From Dokdonia sp. Hel_I_53 (GTDB lineage: Bacteria > Bacteroidota > Bacteroidia > Flavobacteriales > Flavobacteriaceae): a stretch of DNA of 64,000 nt. Below, piece after piece: positions 53,006-62,038 of the stretch. The notes beneath the pieces were generated by a model that made no database searches, had not been told where the DNA came from, and saw nothing but the letters and a program-made list of their open reading frames with translations. The translations under genes were made by a program, and so were the position numbers. The stretch is taken from NCBI RefSeq assembly GCF_007827465.1, contig NZ_VISL01000001.1:2561001-2625000 (forward strand), read 5' to 3'. Positions within the stretch are counted from its first letter, which is position 1. Each line of letters begins with the position of its first letter.

Positions 53006-53902
53006 TTATCTTTCAGTAAGCTCTAGAAATAGGCTTTCCAGACTCACATTTTTCTGATTTAATTGTAAAATTTTAAGCTGATTGTCGTGGGCAAAGTCAA
53101 AAACCGTACTGCGCATATCCTCTTTTGTTGAGAAGGTAATTTCATAGGTAAAATCATGTGTATTTTTAACTCCAGTGACATTTGCTAGTCTACTAAGTGC
53201 AACTTCTTCCACGCGATAGTCAAATGCGACAACAACGATTTGCTGCTGGCCATCGCGTAATTCACTCATTTTTTTGTCTGCGACGATATGTCCTTTATTG
53301 ATAATAATGACACGATCACAAATAGCTTCTACTTCTTGCATAATATGAGTGCTCATTAATACTGTTTTTGTTTTACCTACATTTTTAATAAGCGATCTTA
53401 TCTCTAACAATTGGTTGGGGTCTAACCCAGTGGTAGGTTCGTCTAAAATTAACACTTCGGGATTGTGCAATAGTGCATTGGCCAGCCCTACACGTTGTCT
53501 GTATCCTTTTGAAAGTTGCCCTATTTTTTTGTGCGCCTCTGTCGTAAGTCCTGTAAGTTCAATAACCTCTTGAATTCGTTCCTTAGCAATACGGTATATC
53601 TCTGCATTAAACTTTAAATATTCTCGCACGTACATCTCAAGGTACAAAGGGTTGTGCTCAGGTAAATAGCCTATAGAATTGCGGACTTGCTGTATGTTTG
53701 TTGCAGTATCAAAATCATTTACCGTCGCTGTACCTGCACTAGGGGCAAGGTATGTTGTAAGGATTTTCATGAGGGTGCTTTTTCCTGCGCCATTAGGTCC
53801 TAAAAAACCTACGATCTCTCCCTTTCTGAGCGAAAAAGAAACACTGTCAAGTGCTTTTTGACTCCCATAACTCTTAGAAATCTCTTTTACTGTAATAGAC
53901 AT
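53006..53902 (-). CDS. gldA: Gliding-motility ABC transporter ATP-binding protein GldA
   Basis: The start at the ATG giving MSITVKEISKSYGSQ leaves 298 residues; 32 upstream codons in frame have no family features. Walker A is GPNGAGKST, the signature is LSKGYRQRVGLANALLHNP and Walker B is VLILDEPTTGLDPNQ. The sequence and C-terminal domain match GldA, which with GldF and GldG forms an ABC transporter needed for gliding in many Bacteroidota. gldF and gldG are not next to it here, so it could also be a relative that serves another transporter. Confidence 0.85.
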   Translation of the reverse strand: MSITVKEISKSYGSQKALDSVSFSLRKGEIVGFLGPNGAGKSTLMKILTTYLAPSAGTATVNDFDTATNIQQVRNSIGYLPEHNPLYLEMYVREYLKFNAEIYRIAKERIQEVIELTGLTTEAHKKIGQLSKGYRQRVGLANALLHNPEVLILDEPTTGLDPNQLLEIRSLIKNVGKTKTVLMSTHIMQEVEAICDRVIIINKGHIVADKKMSELRDGQQQIVVVAFDYRVEEVALSRLANVTGVKNTHDFTYEITFSTKEDMRSTVFDFAHDNQLKILQLNQKNVSLESLFLELTER

Positions 53903-54082
53903 AGATGTATGTTTGAGAGTATCAAATGTAATAATTATGTATGGGTACTCGTATTTAAAATTAGGAGGCTTTAAAATTTTAATGGCAGCAGAGTGCATTT
54001 ATAATGTAACGTCAAGATATTTACAGATTTCACAAAATAAGCGCTACAGCTAAATTTTTTTCACAAAAATTATTTATGGCTA

Positions 54083-54112
54083 TTGTATAGGAGGATTTTT
54101 TTTCTACTTTAG
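54083..54112 (+). promoter_or_regulatory. Promoter of the aromatic amino acid operon
   Basis: TTG (54083-54085), 19 bp, TACTTTAG (54105-54112): correct spacing and seven of eight -7 positions including TA and TTT less one. The RNA would start near 54118, 12 bases before the leader peptide. Confidence 0.7.
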
Positions 54113-54129
54113 CAGCATAACAAGTCATA

Positions 54130-54207
54130 ATGTTAAATACAGTTTATTTCTGGAACAATTTCTTCTATTTCTTCTTTTATAAGAAGAGATCAGGATTGTT
54201 GTTGTGA
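54130..54207 (+). CDS. Aromatic-rich leader peptide of the pheA operon
   Basis: A 25-codon frame, too short for usual gene finders. It begins MLNTVYFW and contains six Phe, three Tyr and one Trp, with NNFFYFFFYKK in the middle and RSGLLL at the end. This is the classic leader peptide that measures charged tRNA-Phe and tRNA-Tyr by ribosome stalling. It lies 12 bases after the predicted RNA start. The codons for residues 20-23 also form one arm of the antiterminator. Confidence 0.85.
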   Translation: MLNTVYFWNNFFYFFFYKKRSGLLL

Positions 54208-54242
54208 TAAGCTACCACTTAAAACTCATAAAAAGTCCTGAT
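54189..54242 (+). promoter_or_regulatory. Antiterminator of the pheA attenuator
   Basis: ATCAGGATT (54189-54197) can pair with AGTCCTGAT (54234-54242), which is the 5' arm of the terminator. If the ribosome stalls at the Phe/Tyr codons (54148-54180), this pairing can form and transcription goes on. If it reads to the stop codon (54207), it covers the left arm and the terminator forms instead. Confidence 0.75.
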
Positions 54243-54269
54243 AAAATTATTTATCAGGACTTTTTTTTT
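54232..54269 (+). terminator. Attenuator terminator before pheA
   Basis: AAAGTCCTGATAAA (54232-54245) pairs perfectly with TTTATCAGGACTTT (54250-54263) around a four-base loop, followed by a run of T to 54269. It lies 21 bases before the pheA ATG. Confidence 0.9.
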
Positions 54270-54289
54270 AATAGCTAGTGATCAAAAGC

Positions 54290-55108
54290 ATGAAAATAGG
54301 CATACAAGGCGTACGAGGTTCTTTTCACCATAAAGTGGCAGAGCACTACTTTGGAAAAAATGTAGATATTTTAGAATGTATGTCGTTTCCATCACTTATT
54401 GACGCATTACTAGATGATGAAATTACAGATGCCGTTATGGCTATAGAGAACTCTATTGCTGGTGCTATCTTACCCAATTATGCCTTACTTGATGCAAATC
54501 AATTACATATAGAAGGAGAATATTACCTAGATATACAGCACAATTTACTAGGTCTAGCGGGTCAAAGGATTACAGATATTAAGGAAGTATGGTCACACCC
54601 AATGGCTATTTTACAGTGTAGAGAATTTTTTAGAGATTATCCAGAAATAAAAATGGTAGAGGATAATGACACCGCTGCAGTAGCACAACGTATACAGCAA
54701 GAGCAATTATACGGTGTAGGGGCGATCGCGAGTCTAGAGGCAGCTCAGATTTACAAACTCAATACGATTGCCAGTAGTATACAGACCATACAGCAAAATG
54801 CTACTCGTTTTTTTATACTTAACAAAAACGCGCGATCCATGGGTGATGCTTTAAACAAAGCATCACTGAGGTTTACTACAGATCATAAAAGAGGAAGTCT
54901 AGCTGCTATATTAAATGTATTGAGTGATTGTAATATGAATCTCACCAAAATCCAATCGATGCCCGTAATTCAAACTCCTTGGAAATATGCTTTTTTTGTG
55001 GATGTAACTTTTGATTCCTACGAAGAGTTTAAAAAAGCAGAGGAGTTACTACGCATCATGGCGCTTGAATTTAAAGTGCTAGGTGTGTACAAAAACCAAA
55101 GAAATTAA
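54290..55108 (+). CDS. pheA: Prephenate dehydratase
   Basis: A 272-residue enzyme that makes phenylpyruvate from prephenate. The start is the ATG giving MKIGIQGVRGSFHHKVAEHYF; a GTG four codons upstream is less likely. The catalytic domain covers about 1-175 (AVMAIENSIAGAI, and the TRF motif in QQNATRFFIL). The ACT domain at about 190-270 (LRFTTDHKRGSLAAILNVLSDCNMNLTKIQSMP) gives feedback control by Phe; the ESRP-type site is partly changed. There is no chorismate mutase domain here; that is at the end of the operon. It overlaps the aminotransferase by one base. Confidence 0.95.
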   Translation: MKIGIQGVRGSFHHKVAEHYFGKNVDILECMSFPSLIDALLDDEITDAVMAIENSIAGAILPNYALLDANQLHIEGEYYLDIQHNLLGLAGQRITDIKEVWSHPMAILQCREFFRDYPEIKMVEDNDTAAVAQRIQQEQLYGVGAIASLEAAQIYKLNTIASSIQTIQQNATRFFILNKNARSMGDALNKASLRFTTDHKRGSLAAILNVLSDCNMNLTKIQSMPVIQTPWKYAFFVDVTFDSYEEFKKAEELLRIMALEFKVLGVYKNQRN

Positions 55109-56256
55109 TGGAACCAGCAAATCGTCTACAAGAAACTAAAGAATACTATTTCTCTCGCAAACTGAAAGAAGTAAGATCTCTTGCTGCAGCAGGTTACCCT
55201 ATTATTAATATGGGTATTGGCAGTCCAGATTTGCCAGCACCACAACTTGCAATAGATGCCTTAGTGGCCAGTCTCAATGATAAAGTTGCACATCAATATC
55301 AGAGTTATATCGGTATTCCGGAGTTGCGAGAAGCAATGGCGTGTTTTTATAAAAGCCAATACAACTTGACATTAGATGCAGAGCGTGAAGTATTGCCGCT
55401 TATGGGTTCTAAAGAAGGTATCATGCATATCTCCATGGCCTTTCTTAATCCTGGCGATAAAGTGCTTATACCTAATCCTGGTTACCCAACGTATGCTGCG
55501 GTTACTAAGTTAGTGGAGGCTCAAACTGTACCTTACAACCTTAGAGAAGAAAAGGGATGGCTACCTGATCTAGAAGAATTAGAAAAGCAAGATCTTTCGG
55601 CGGTAAAGTTAATGTGGGTCAACTATCCTCATATGCCTACGGGGGCAACTGTGCCAGAAGGTTTTTTTGAAAAGTTGATCGCTTTCGCGAAAGCAAATAA
55701 AATCCTTATCATTAATGACAATCCGTATAGCTTTATTCTCAATGAGCACCCGCAATCGTTACTAGCGACTAAAGGTGCCAAAGAAGTAGCGCTGGAATTA
55801 AATTCCCTCAGTAAAACATTTAATATGGCAGGCTGGCGTGTAGGAATGCTAGCAGGAAGCGCCGAACATTTAGGACATATTTTACGAGTAAAATCAAATA
55901 TGGATAGCGGTATGTTTTATAGTTTACAAAAGGGAGCGATTGCTGCCTTAAATTTAGATCAAAAGTGGAATACAGAATTAAACACCATTTACAAAAAGCG
56001 ACAGGCACTGGTGTTCCAGTTGGTTGAAAAATTGGGCTGTACTTATGATAAAAATCAAGTAGGTCTCTTTGTTTGGGCAAAGCTACCATACAACCAAGAC
56101 GCTGAAATTTTTATTGATTCCGTTTTAAGAGAGAAGTTTATATTTATTACCCCTGGTACTGTTTTTGGGTCGATGGGTAAAGGGTATATAAGATTAAGCC
56201 TTTGTGTGACAGCAAAAGAAATTAAAGAAGCGATAACTAGATTTGATGCACAGTAG
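55108..56256 (+). CDS. PLP-dependent class I aminotransferase of the aromatic operon
   Basis: A 382-residue fold-type I aminotransferase with the PLP lysine Lys236 in SLSKTFNMAGWRVG, and NDNPYSFI before it. In this operon it most likely moves the amino group onto phenylpyruvate and 4-hydroxyphenylpyruvate, the last step to Phe and Tyr. The family also includes LL-diaminopimelate aminotransferases and AspC-like enzymes, so specificity is by context. A palindrome copy with one change (55680-55695) is in frame (IAFAKANK). Confidence 0.9.
   Translation: MEPANRLQETKEYYFSRKLKEVRSLAAAGYPIINMGIGSPDLPAPQLAIDALVASLNDKVAHQYQSYIGIPELREAMACFYKSQYNLTLDAEREVLPLMGSKEGIMHISMAFLNPGDKVLIPNPGYPTYAAVTKLVEAQTVPYNLREEKGWLPDLEELEKQDLSAVKLMWVNYPHMPTGATVPEGFFEKLIAFAKANKILIINDNPYSFILNEHPQSLLATKGAKEVALELNSLSKTFNMAGWRVGMLAGSAEHLGHILRVKSNMDSGMFYSLQKGAIAALNLDQKWNTELNTIYKKRQALVFQLVEKLGCTYDKNQVGLFVWAKLPYNQDAEIFIDSVLREKFIFITPGTVFGSMGKGYIRLSLCVTAKEIKEAITRFDAQ
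55680..55695. repeat. 16-bp palindrome, one mismatch
   Basis: CGCTTTCGCGAAAGCA inside the aminotransferase gene, encoding AFAKA. Confidence 0.92.
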
Positions 56257-56335
56257 AGATGGAGCAACGAGAAGACATAAAAAATTACAGAGAAGTTTCA
56301 CAGATAGTCAAAGTGTTAATCTCAATACTTAAACG

Positions 56336-57187
56336 ATGAAAAAGATATACATCATAGGTTTAGGACTCATTGGCGGTTCATTTGCTAGAGACTTGAGGAG
56401 GCACATGCCTAAGACTCGTTTGTTCGGTATTGATACTAGTGAGCAACATCTACAAGAAGCTCTAGCTTTAGTACTTGTTGATGAGGTAGCAACGGTAGGA
56501 GATTTATCAGATGCAGATATGGTCGTGCTTGCTGTTCCCGTAGACACTGCAGTTCAAATACTTCCTACTGTTCTTGATAATATTGACGATAATACCATTG
56601 TGGTAGATATGGGTTCCACAAAGCAAGCGATTTGCGAAGCCGTTGTATCGCATCCTAAGCGACGTAATTTTTTAGCTTGTCACCCCATTGCTGGGACCGA
56701 ATTTTCTGGACCAAATGCTGCTATCGATCAATTATTTAAGGGTAAAACTAATATTGTATGCGAGGTAGAAAAGACAGCTCCAAAACTGCAAGAAACCGTT
56801 CTTAATTTATTTAAAGAAATGGGGATGCGTATACGTTATATGGATCCTATTTCTCACGATAAACATATTGCATATGTATCACACCTGTCCCACATAAGCG
56901 CATTTATGTTAGGGAAGACTGTTATTGAAAAAGAGAAGAATGAGCGGGATATATTTGATATGGCGGGTAGTGGTTTTGCCTCTACGGTCAGGCTGGCAAA
57001 GAGTAATCCAGTAACTTGGACTTCTATTTTTAAACAAAATAAAACCAATGTTTTGGAGACTTTAGAAGAGTATATCTCAAATCTAACGCATTTTAAAACG
57101 CTATTAGAAGCTGAGAACTATCAGGGAATTCATGATGAGATGAAAAATACCAATCATATAAAAGAAATTTTAAACGGAATAAATTAA
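56336..57187 (+). CDS. tyrA: Prephenate dehydrogenase
   Basis: A 283-residue NAD-dependent enzyme converting prephenate to 4-hydroxyphenylpyruvate. The start MKKIYIIGLGLIGGSFARDL carries the GxGxxGG nucleotide site. ACHPIAGTEFSGP and HDKHIAYVSHLSHI are the family's substrate motifs, with the catalytic histidine in the first. It lacks a C-terminal ACT domain. The gap to the aminotransferase is 79 bp. Confidence 0.94.
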   Translation: MKKIYIIGLGLIGGSFARDLRRHMPKTRLFGIDTSEQHLQEALALVLVDEVATVGDLSDADMVVLAVPVDTAVQILPTVLDNIDDNTIVVDMGSTKQAICEAVVSHPKRRNFLACHPIAGTEFSGPNAAIDQLFKGKTNIVCEVEKTAPKLQETVLNLFKEMGMRIRYMDPISHDKHIAYVSHLSHISAFMLGKTVIEKEKNERDIFDMAGSGFASTVRLAKSNPVTWTSIFKQNKTNVLETLEEYISNLTHFKTLLEAENYQGIHDEMKNTNHIKEILNGIN

Positions 57188-57195
57188 GAGATTTA

Positions 57196-57211
57196 CGCTT
57201 TCGCGAAAGCG
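57196..57211. repeat. 16-bp palindrome, perfect copy
   Basis: Perfect copy in the tyrA-aroG/CM gap. Confidence 0.95.
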
Positions 57212-57259
57212 TACTAAATACAAATATCAAAAGTCCCTAGTGGCAATATTTAAAAGACT

Positions 57260-58351
57260 ATGGAAAATAAAAAAGAACTTAGAAATTGGTTAGATGCTTA
57301 TGGGCTGGATCACCCGCTCGTAATTGCAGGGCCTTGTAGTGCAGAAACAGAGGAGCAAGTACTCAAAATAGCTCACCAACTAAAGGATAGTGATGCTACC
57401 GTGTTTAGAGCAGGAATTTGGAAGCCTAGAACTAGACCAGGAAACTTTGAAGGTGTAGGCGCGTTAGGTCTCAAATGGTTGCAAAGAGCAAAAGAAGAAA
57501 CGGGAATGCAGATTACCACAGAGGTGGCAAATGCAAATCACGTAGAACTTGCTTTAAAGCATGATGTAGATATCCTTTGGATAGGAGCACGAACAACGGT
57601 ATCACCATTTATAGTACAAGAAATCGCAGAAGCCCTAAAAGGAACTGATAAACCGGTGCTTATTAAAAATCCCGTAAACCCAGATTTATCCCTATGGCTT
57701 GGTGCTGTAGAGCGATTTTATACTCAGGATATTAAAAACCTTGGAGTTATTCATAGAGGATTTTCAACGTACGAAAAAACACGATATAGAAATAATCCAG
57801 AATGGCAAATTGCAGTAGACCTTCAAAACAGGTTTCCAGATTTACCATTAATACTTGACCCTTCACATATTGCCGGGCGTAGAGATATTATTTTTGATTT
57901 ATGTCAGACTGCTCTAGACCTTAATTATGACGGGATGATGGTGGAGACCCATTACGATCCAGATAATGCTTGGAGTGATGCTGCACAGCAAATTACTCCG
58001 GATGCATTAAAGCAAATGACTGTTGATTTAAAAATACGTAAGGAAGAAGGCACAGCAGTAGAGTATAAAAACAAGCTTAATACGCTCCGCACCAAGATTG
58101 ACGTAGTAGATCACCAGCTTATTGAAAGCTTAGGGAAACGTATGAAAATCTCCGATCAGATAGGAGAACTCAAAGCCGATAATAATGTGGCGATCCTACA
58201 AACAAAAAGATGGAACGAAATCTTAGGTAAAATGATACTTGAGGGAGAACAAAATAACCTTAGTGAAGAATTTATCTTAAGAGTTTTTAAAGCCATACAC
58301 CAAGAATCCATCAACCACCAGCAAAAAGTGGCAGACTTGCAGAGAAGTTAA
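57260..58351 (+). CDS. Bifunctional DAHP synthase / chorismate mutase
   Basis: A 363-residue fusion. Residues about 15-255 are a type I-beta (KDO8P-synthase-like) DAHP synthase, with VIAGPCSAETEEQVLKIA, FRAGIWKPRTRPGNFEG and the metal region DPSHIAGRRD. Residues about 270-355 are an AroQ chorismate mutase (LNTLRTKIDVVDHQLIESLGKRMKISDQIGELK). It therefore catalyses the first step of the shikimate pathway and the branch step to prephenate, and the mutase domain probably gives feedback control. It closes the operon ahead of a strong terminator. Confidence 0.95.
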   Translation: MENKKELRNWLDAYGLDHPLVIAGPCSAETEEQVLKIAHQLKDSDATVFRAGIWKPRTRPGNFEGVGALGLKWLQRAKEETGMQITTEVANANHVELALKHDVDILWIGARTTVSPFIVQEIAEALKGTDKPVLIKNPVNPDLSLWLGAVERFYTQDIKNLGVIHRGFSTYEKTRYRNNPEWQIAVDLQNRFPDLPLILDPSHIAGRRDIIFDLCQTALDLNYDGMMVETHYDPDNAWSDAAQQITPDALKQMTVDLKIRKEEGTAVEYKNKLNTLRTKIDVVDHQLIESLGKRMKISDQIGELKADNNVAILQTKRWNEILGKMILEGEQNNLSEEFILRVFKAIHQESINHQQKVADLQRS

Positions 58352-58374
58352 ACTGTAATCTAAAATTCGTGAAA

Positions 58375-58408
58375 TAAAAAAGCAGAAACCGAGGTTTCTG
58401 CTTTTTTA
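58375..58408. terminator. Terminator of the aromatic operon
   Basis: AGCAGAAACC pairs with GGTTTCTGCT around GA, flanked by A- and T-runs. It also faces the convergent gene ending at 58440. Confidence 0.92.
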
Positions 58409-58439
58409 TAACTTTTCGTCAGTATTTTCTGTATAAAAC

Positions 58440-60089
58440 TTACTCTATTTTTAGAGATCCTAACCTGGTTTCAGATCTATTTGATCCGTATATAATAGCT
58501 TCATTGTTATTTAACTGATATCCGACACCAGGTCTCACAACGATTTGCTTCTTTTCAAAGTCTTCTGGATCGATACGAGTCATTTCTCCTGTGCTATCAT
58601 CAAATTCGAAAGCTACGGGAATCATTTTATTAATTCTCCTTACTTTTTTGACATCATCCATATTCGTAATACCTATATTTTTAGGATCATCATTTACTAA
58701 TACCGTTAACTTATTGTCATTATAGAAAGGCATAGAGCTTAAATATTCAGGTCCGTCACCCATTGTGCCTATTGGGAACATTATTGCAGCAGATATTGAA
58801 ACAGCACCACTAGAGCCACCCCCTATAAAACCTACTGAGATTACATTTACACCTGCTTTTTGTTCCTTTGGAATCACATTGCTCCACGCTAAAGTTCCGT
58901 CTGCATTAAGGGCAGTCACAATAATTTCATTTGTATCATAGATAATTGGTGTGGCAGAAACTCCTACTCCGGCGATTCCTATTCCTGTAGATCTGCCAAT
59001 AGTTTTAAAGTAATATTCTGAAAGAACGATAACTCCTCCATTATCACGTTCAATAAGATCTGTATTTTTGTAGAATGGTTTTAGGTTTTTTCCTTTTTTA
59101 GCTCTTCGTTCTCCTATTAATTTACTTTTAGTTTCAACAGTAAAATCATTGAAGACTTTTTTGTTAATAGAATTATCTAATGTGCTTACTGCAATATCAA
59201 AAATACCTTCAATTTTATATTCAGACCTTCCGCTCTTTTTGAGTTTAGAATAAAACCCTACTAGCTGTACTTTGTTTTCTGTATAAATAAGATCACAGTT
59301 TACAACACGTTTTCCATCAAGAGGTATTTTTGTTTCAATCAATTCGTAATTATTGTTTCTATAATAAGTTTGAAGAGTAATGTTGTTCTTAGTTGTTTTT
59401 GCTTTTTTGTCTCTATAGCTTTCTGTGTACACTATAAAGGCGTCTCCATTCTCATTTACACCGAAATCTGCAAAATCAAAAAACAGATCTTTTCTGTCTT
59501 TAAAACTTACGGTGTTTGTATCTTCTTTTACCGCATTTAAGTCAGCATCTAATAATGAAAACTCATATTTCAGTAATTCTTTTCTATCGTTGATATACAC
59601 ATGAGTAATCATATAATTGATTTCATCATATGACATTTCAAAAAGAAAAACACCTTTTTTAGATCGACTGTCAACTTCTGAAGATAATACTGTAACAGGA
59701 TCCCCCATTTGCAAATCTTCAAGTATTTCAAGAGCTGCAAAATTGTAGGTTTTATCGTCCTTGTTATAGTAAGAAGCCATTACATACGCTCTGTCCTCTA
59801 TGACAACAATATCCTCTACATATGCCTTGCTATTATTTATTTTATCTAGCTTGAGTACTTCACTACCTGTGTTTTCTTTAGTGTCACTAGCAAAGGTTTG
59901 TAGGTAAAATTTCTTCCCTTTTTTTGATAGCGTATATATTTGGTTGTCTTTGATCCCAGCGATATTGATAATGTTTCCTTCTGTTTCAGAAATATCGGCA
60001 CCAAAATCAAGTTTGACATTCCCTACTTCTAATTGTGCAAAAGTGGTAGACGCAATTAAAAAAAACAGGATACTGAGGTAGTGTTTCAT
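58440..60089 (-). CDS. Secreted protein of unknown function
   Basis: A 549-residue protein with a signal peptide (MKHYLSILFFLIASTTFAQ). The body has repeated beta-strand patterns like a propeller (IIVTALNADGTLAWSNVIPKEQ; NLIERDNGGVIVLSEYYF-like), a glycine-rich hydrophobic stretch (GVNVISVGFIGGGSSGAV) near residue 420, and many Lys/Asp residues. No family was recognised. Common type of large periplasmic or surface protein in Flavobacteriaceae. Confidence 0.7.
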   Translation of the reverse strand: MKHYLSILFFLIASTTFAQLEVGNVKLDFGADISETEGNIINIAGIKDNQIYTLSKKGKKFYLQTFASDTKENTGSEVLKLDKINNSKAYVEDIVVIEDRAYVMASYYNKDDKTYNFAALEILEDLQMGDPVTVLSSEVDSRSKKGVFLFEMSYDEINYMITHVYINDRKELLKYEFSLLDADLNAVKEDTNTVSFKDRKDLFFDFADFGVNENGDAFIVYTESYRDKKAKTTKNNITLQTYYRNNNYELIETKIPLDGKRVVNCDLIYTENKVQLVGFYSKLKKSGRSEYKIEGIFDIAVSTLDNSINKKVFNDFTVETKSKLIGERRAKKGKNLKPFYKNTDLIERDNGGVIVLSEYYFKTIGRSTGIGIAGVGVSATPIIYDTNEIIVTALNADGTLAWSNVIPKEQKAGVNVISVGFIGGGSSGAVSISAAIMFPIGTMGDGPEYLSSMPFYNDNKLTVLVNDDPKNIGITNMDDVKKVRRINKMIPVAFEFDDSTGEMTRIDPEDFEKKQIVVRPGVGYQLNNNEAIIYGSNRSETRLGSLKIE

Positions 60090-60289
60090 AATTTTAAGAT
60101 TTTTTTAAGAAGTGGCAAATCACGTGAATTACATTCGAACATCAAAACTTTTCTCAATAATTAATTTAAGAGATTTCTTTTTTGCTATAAAAAACTGATT
60201 ATACGAACCTTTAAGGTTGTTTGAGAATTTTTTGATTTTCATGATAGCCTGTCATTAAAGTATTTTATTTTTACAGTCTATACAAATCT

Positions 60290-61246
60290 ATGACAGGAAC
60301 TGTTTATAAATCTACTGGAAGTTGGTACACCGTTAAAGCGGAAAATGGCCAGTGGTTTGAGTGTAGGATTAAAGGTAAATTTCGCATTCAAGGGATTAAA
60401 AGCACGAATCCTGTATCAGTAGGAGATGTAGTTGATTTTGAAATTGACACAAAGAGTGATGTAGAAACAGGAGTGATCACAAACATACACGACAGAGAGA
60501 ACTATATCGTACGCAAATCTGTCAATCTCTCTAAGCAAACACATATTATTGCAAGTAATGTAGATGTTGTTTTTTTATTGGTCACGCTCAATAATCCGCC
60601 TACATTTACTCCATTTATAGATCGATTTTTAGTGACTGCAGAAGCATATCATATCAAAGCTGTATTGCTCTTTAATAAAATAGATACCTACGATGAAGAG
60701 GAATTACTGGAGATCAAATTTCTAGCAGCTATGTACCGAGAGATTGGTTATGAATGTGTAGGAATATCTGCAGCGACAGGAAAGAATATTGATATCGTTA
60801 AAGAAATGATGGAAGGTAAGACCTGTATGTTTACGGGTCATAGTGGTGTAGGGAAATCTACCTTAGTAAACGCTATTGAGCCATCCCTTGATTTAAGGAC
60901 TAAGCAAATAAGTATTCAACACTCGCAAGGTCAACACACTACCACATTTGCAGAGATGTTTGACCTACACTTTGATGCTCGTATTATTGATACACCAGGA
61001 ATTAAAGGCTTTGGAATTGTAGATATGGAGCGAGAAGAAATAGGTGATTATTTTCCCGAGTTTTTTGCTCTTAAAAATGAGTGTAAGTTTAATAATTGCT
61101 TGCATCTTGAAGAACCTAAATGCGCTGTAAAAGACGCCTTAGATAACGACGAGTTATTTTGGTCTCGTTATAAAAGTTACACCCAAATACTAGAGGGTGA
61201 TGATGAGCAGCATTATCGAAAAGATCATTATCCAGAGGAACAATGA
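60290..61246 (+). CDS. rsgA: Ribosome small-subunit-dependent GTPase A
   Basis: A 318-residue circularly permuted GTPase that helps late 30S assembly. It has an N-terminal OB fold (about 1-70), the G4 motif NKID before the P-loop TGHSGVGKSTLVN, the DTPG switch, and a C-terminal zinc site (ECKFNNCLHLEEPKC). It overlaps dtd by four bases. Confidence 0.96.
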   Translation: MTGTVYKSTGSWYTVKAENGQWFECRIKGKFRIQGIKSTNPVSVGDVVDFEIDTKSDVETGVITNIHDRENYIVRKSVNLSKQTHIIASNVDVVFLLVTLNNPPTFTPFIDRFLVTAEAYHIKAVLLFNKIDTYDEEELLEIKFLAAMYREIGYECVGISAATGKNIDIVKEMMEGKTCMFTGHSGVGKSTLVNAIEPSLDLRTKQISIQHSQGQHTTTFAEMFDLHFDARIIDTPGIKGFGIVDMEREEIGDYFPEFFALKNECKFNNCLHLEEPKCAVKDALDNDELFWSRYKSYTQILEGDDEQHYRKDHYPEEQ

Positions 61247-61695
61247 AAGCTGTAATACAAAGGGTAACTCAGGCTTCTGTCACAATAGACGGAGTGGTTA
61301 AGTCAAATATACATCAAGGCTTACTTGTGTTGTTAGGGGTAACACATACTGATACAAACCAAGATATTGACTGGCTTACAAACAAAATTATGGGACTCCG
61401 TATTTTTAACGATGCTCAAGGTGCCATGAATCTATCTGTGGGTGATGTAGATGGCGACATTTTAGTAATTAGTCAGTTTACGTTGTATGCTAGTACAAAA
61501 AAGGGAAATCGTCCTTCATTTTTGGAAGCAGCACGACCAGAAAAAGCCATCCCTATGTATGAGGAATTTGTGAATACGCTTTCGCGAAAACACAATAAGC
61601 CTATTTATACTGGTGAATTTGGTGCAGATATGAAAGTACAATTACTTAATGATGGACCAGTAACTATTATACTGGACACCAAAAATAAAACTTAA
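61243..61695 (+). CDS. dtd: D-aminoacyl-tRNA deacylase
   Basis: A 150-residue enzyme that removes D-amino acids from tRNA. The start MKAVIQRVTQASVTIDGV, the SQFTLYASTKKGNRPSF active-site motif and GPVTIILDT near the end match Dtd. A decayed palindrome copy (61577-61592) lies in frame (TLSRKHN). Coupled to rsgA by ATGA. Confidence 0.96.
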   Translation: MKAVIQRVTQASVTIDGVVKSNIHQGLLVLLGVTHTDTNQDIDWLTNKIMGLRIFNDAQGAMNLSVGDVDGDILVISQFTLYASTKKGNRPSFLEAARPEKAIPMYEEFVNTLSRKHNKPIYTGEFGADMKVQLLNDGPVTIILDTKNKT

Positions 61696-61701
61696 GAAAA
61701 A

Positions 61702-62028
61702 ATGAGTATTTCTAATACACAACAGGCTGTAGATGATTGGATAAAAGCACACGGAGTACGTTATTTTAACGAGCTTACAAATATGGCACAGCTTACCGAA
61801 GAAGTAGGGGAGGTGGCACGCATAATCGCACGTCGCTATGGAGAGCAGAGTGAGAAAGAAAGTGATAAAAATAAAGACTTAGGAGAGGAGCTAGCAGATG
61901 TTCTGTTTGTGGTGTTGTGCCTTGCAAATCAGACGGGAGTCAATCTTGAAGAGGCATTTAAAAAGAAGCTTGCTATTAAAACTGAGCGAGATCACGACCG
62001 TCATCACAATAATAAAAAGTTACAGTAA
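61702..62028 (+). CDS. MazG-like nucleotide pyrophosphohydrolase
   Basis: A 108-residue all-alpha NTP pyrophosphatase. LTEEVGEVARIIARRYG and DLGEELADVLFVVLCLANQ provide the ExxE and ExxD metal sites. It removes house-cleaning or excess nucleotides. It sits six bases after dtd and ten before aroA. Confidence 0.9.
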   Translation: MSISNTQQAVDDWIKAHGVRYFNELTNMAQLTEEVGEVARIIARRYGEQSEKESDKNKDLGEELADVLFVVLCLANQTGVNLEEAFKKKLAIKTERDHDRHHNNKKLQ

Positions 62029-62038
62029 AAAAAAGAAT

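Noticed and set aside
61898..62038. Long N-terminal extension of aroA
   Set aside because: It overlaps mazG almost entirely in another frame and has no family similarity; the ATG at 62039 gives the standard N-terminus.
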